A stretch of DNA of 16,712 nucleotides from positions 32,951 to 49,662 of the forward strand of contig UZAE01012160.1 in NCBI GenBank assembly GCA_900617975.1. The letters run 5' to 3'. A program made the translations under genes and the position numbers. Below are positions 16,632 through 16,712 of this stretch, piece after piece. Within the stretch, counting starts at the first letter, position 1; every line of letters starts with the position of its first letter. The DNA is from Rodentolepis nana. Its lineage: Eukaryota > Platyhelminthes > Cestoda > Cyclophyllidea > Hymenolepididae. The notes under the pieces were generated by a model that made no database searches, was not told the DNA's origin, and saw nothing but the letters and a program-made list of their open reading frames with translations.

Positions 16632-16712
16632 TCATTAATAATAAAACAGTTGAAATACGTCTGACTGAAGTTCAACGCAGATGCCTGCCACAATTACCCA
16701 ACGCACTTTATC

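Noticed and set aside
1..16712. CRISPR arrays, bacterial operons, ribosome binding sites
   Set aside because: No short regularly spaced repeats. The splicing signals, TATA boxes and transposon types show animal nuclear DNA.

Overview
The window is eukaryotic nuclear DNA, most likely from an arthropod- or nematode-like animal. It is AT-rich. Coding sequence is broken into short exons by small introns (about 45-145 bp for those I can bound) with clear GT-AG or GC-AG borders. It also carries a mellifera-type mariner transposon and a jockey-like non-LTR retrotransposon with an RNase H domain. I cannot name the species. Six single N characters (3448, 4325, 7284, 9441, 13290, 15284) join blocks that often repeat each other. 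Order and copy number across those points are therefore uncertain.

The main content is a family of related, mostly decayed genes that I do not recognise. They can only be read by splicing, and the long ORFs mostly hide them. Put together from several copies, a member has these parts: a TATA box and start; a signal peptide exon; four or five exons for cysteine-containing, beta-rich extracellular segments; a Ser/Thr-rich stalk built from phase 1-1 exons of 30, 24, 18 and 27 nt; a membrane-spanning segment split over a 27-nt and a 31-nt exon; and a short tyrosine-rich tail. Intron phases agree throughout. No single copy here shows every part, so this is a composite.

Layout. 1-1038 (minus): stalk-membrane-tail end of one copy, repeated at 15521-16575. 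1406-3445 (plus): gene A, from TATA box to stalk. 3449-4321 (plus): an orphan block of stalk exons holding a tandem pair of 18-nt exons. 4326-5560 (plus): gene B, the 3' half of a second A-like gene. 6236-8107 (plus): another stalk-membrane-tail unit, interrupted by a defective mariner (6493-7283). 8139-9290 (minus): gene C and further fragments of the family. 9690-10580: two direct repeats around a decayed LINE RNase H. 10678-11648 (minus): gene A', an inverted copy of gene A. 11915-12543 (plus): gene D, which runs straight into a LINE fragment (12537-13757). 13757-14700: more family fragments, including gene E (minus). 15521-16712 (minus): second copy of the left-end unit.

If expressed, intact members would be surface glycoproteins on a glycosylatable stalk whose length could change by gain or loss of in-frame microexons. 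That is inference. The exon borders, phases and repeat relationships are read directly from the sequence.
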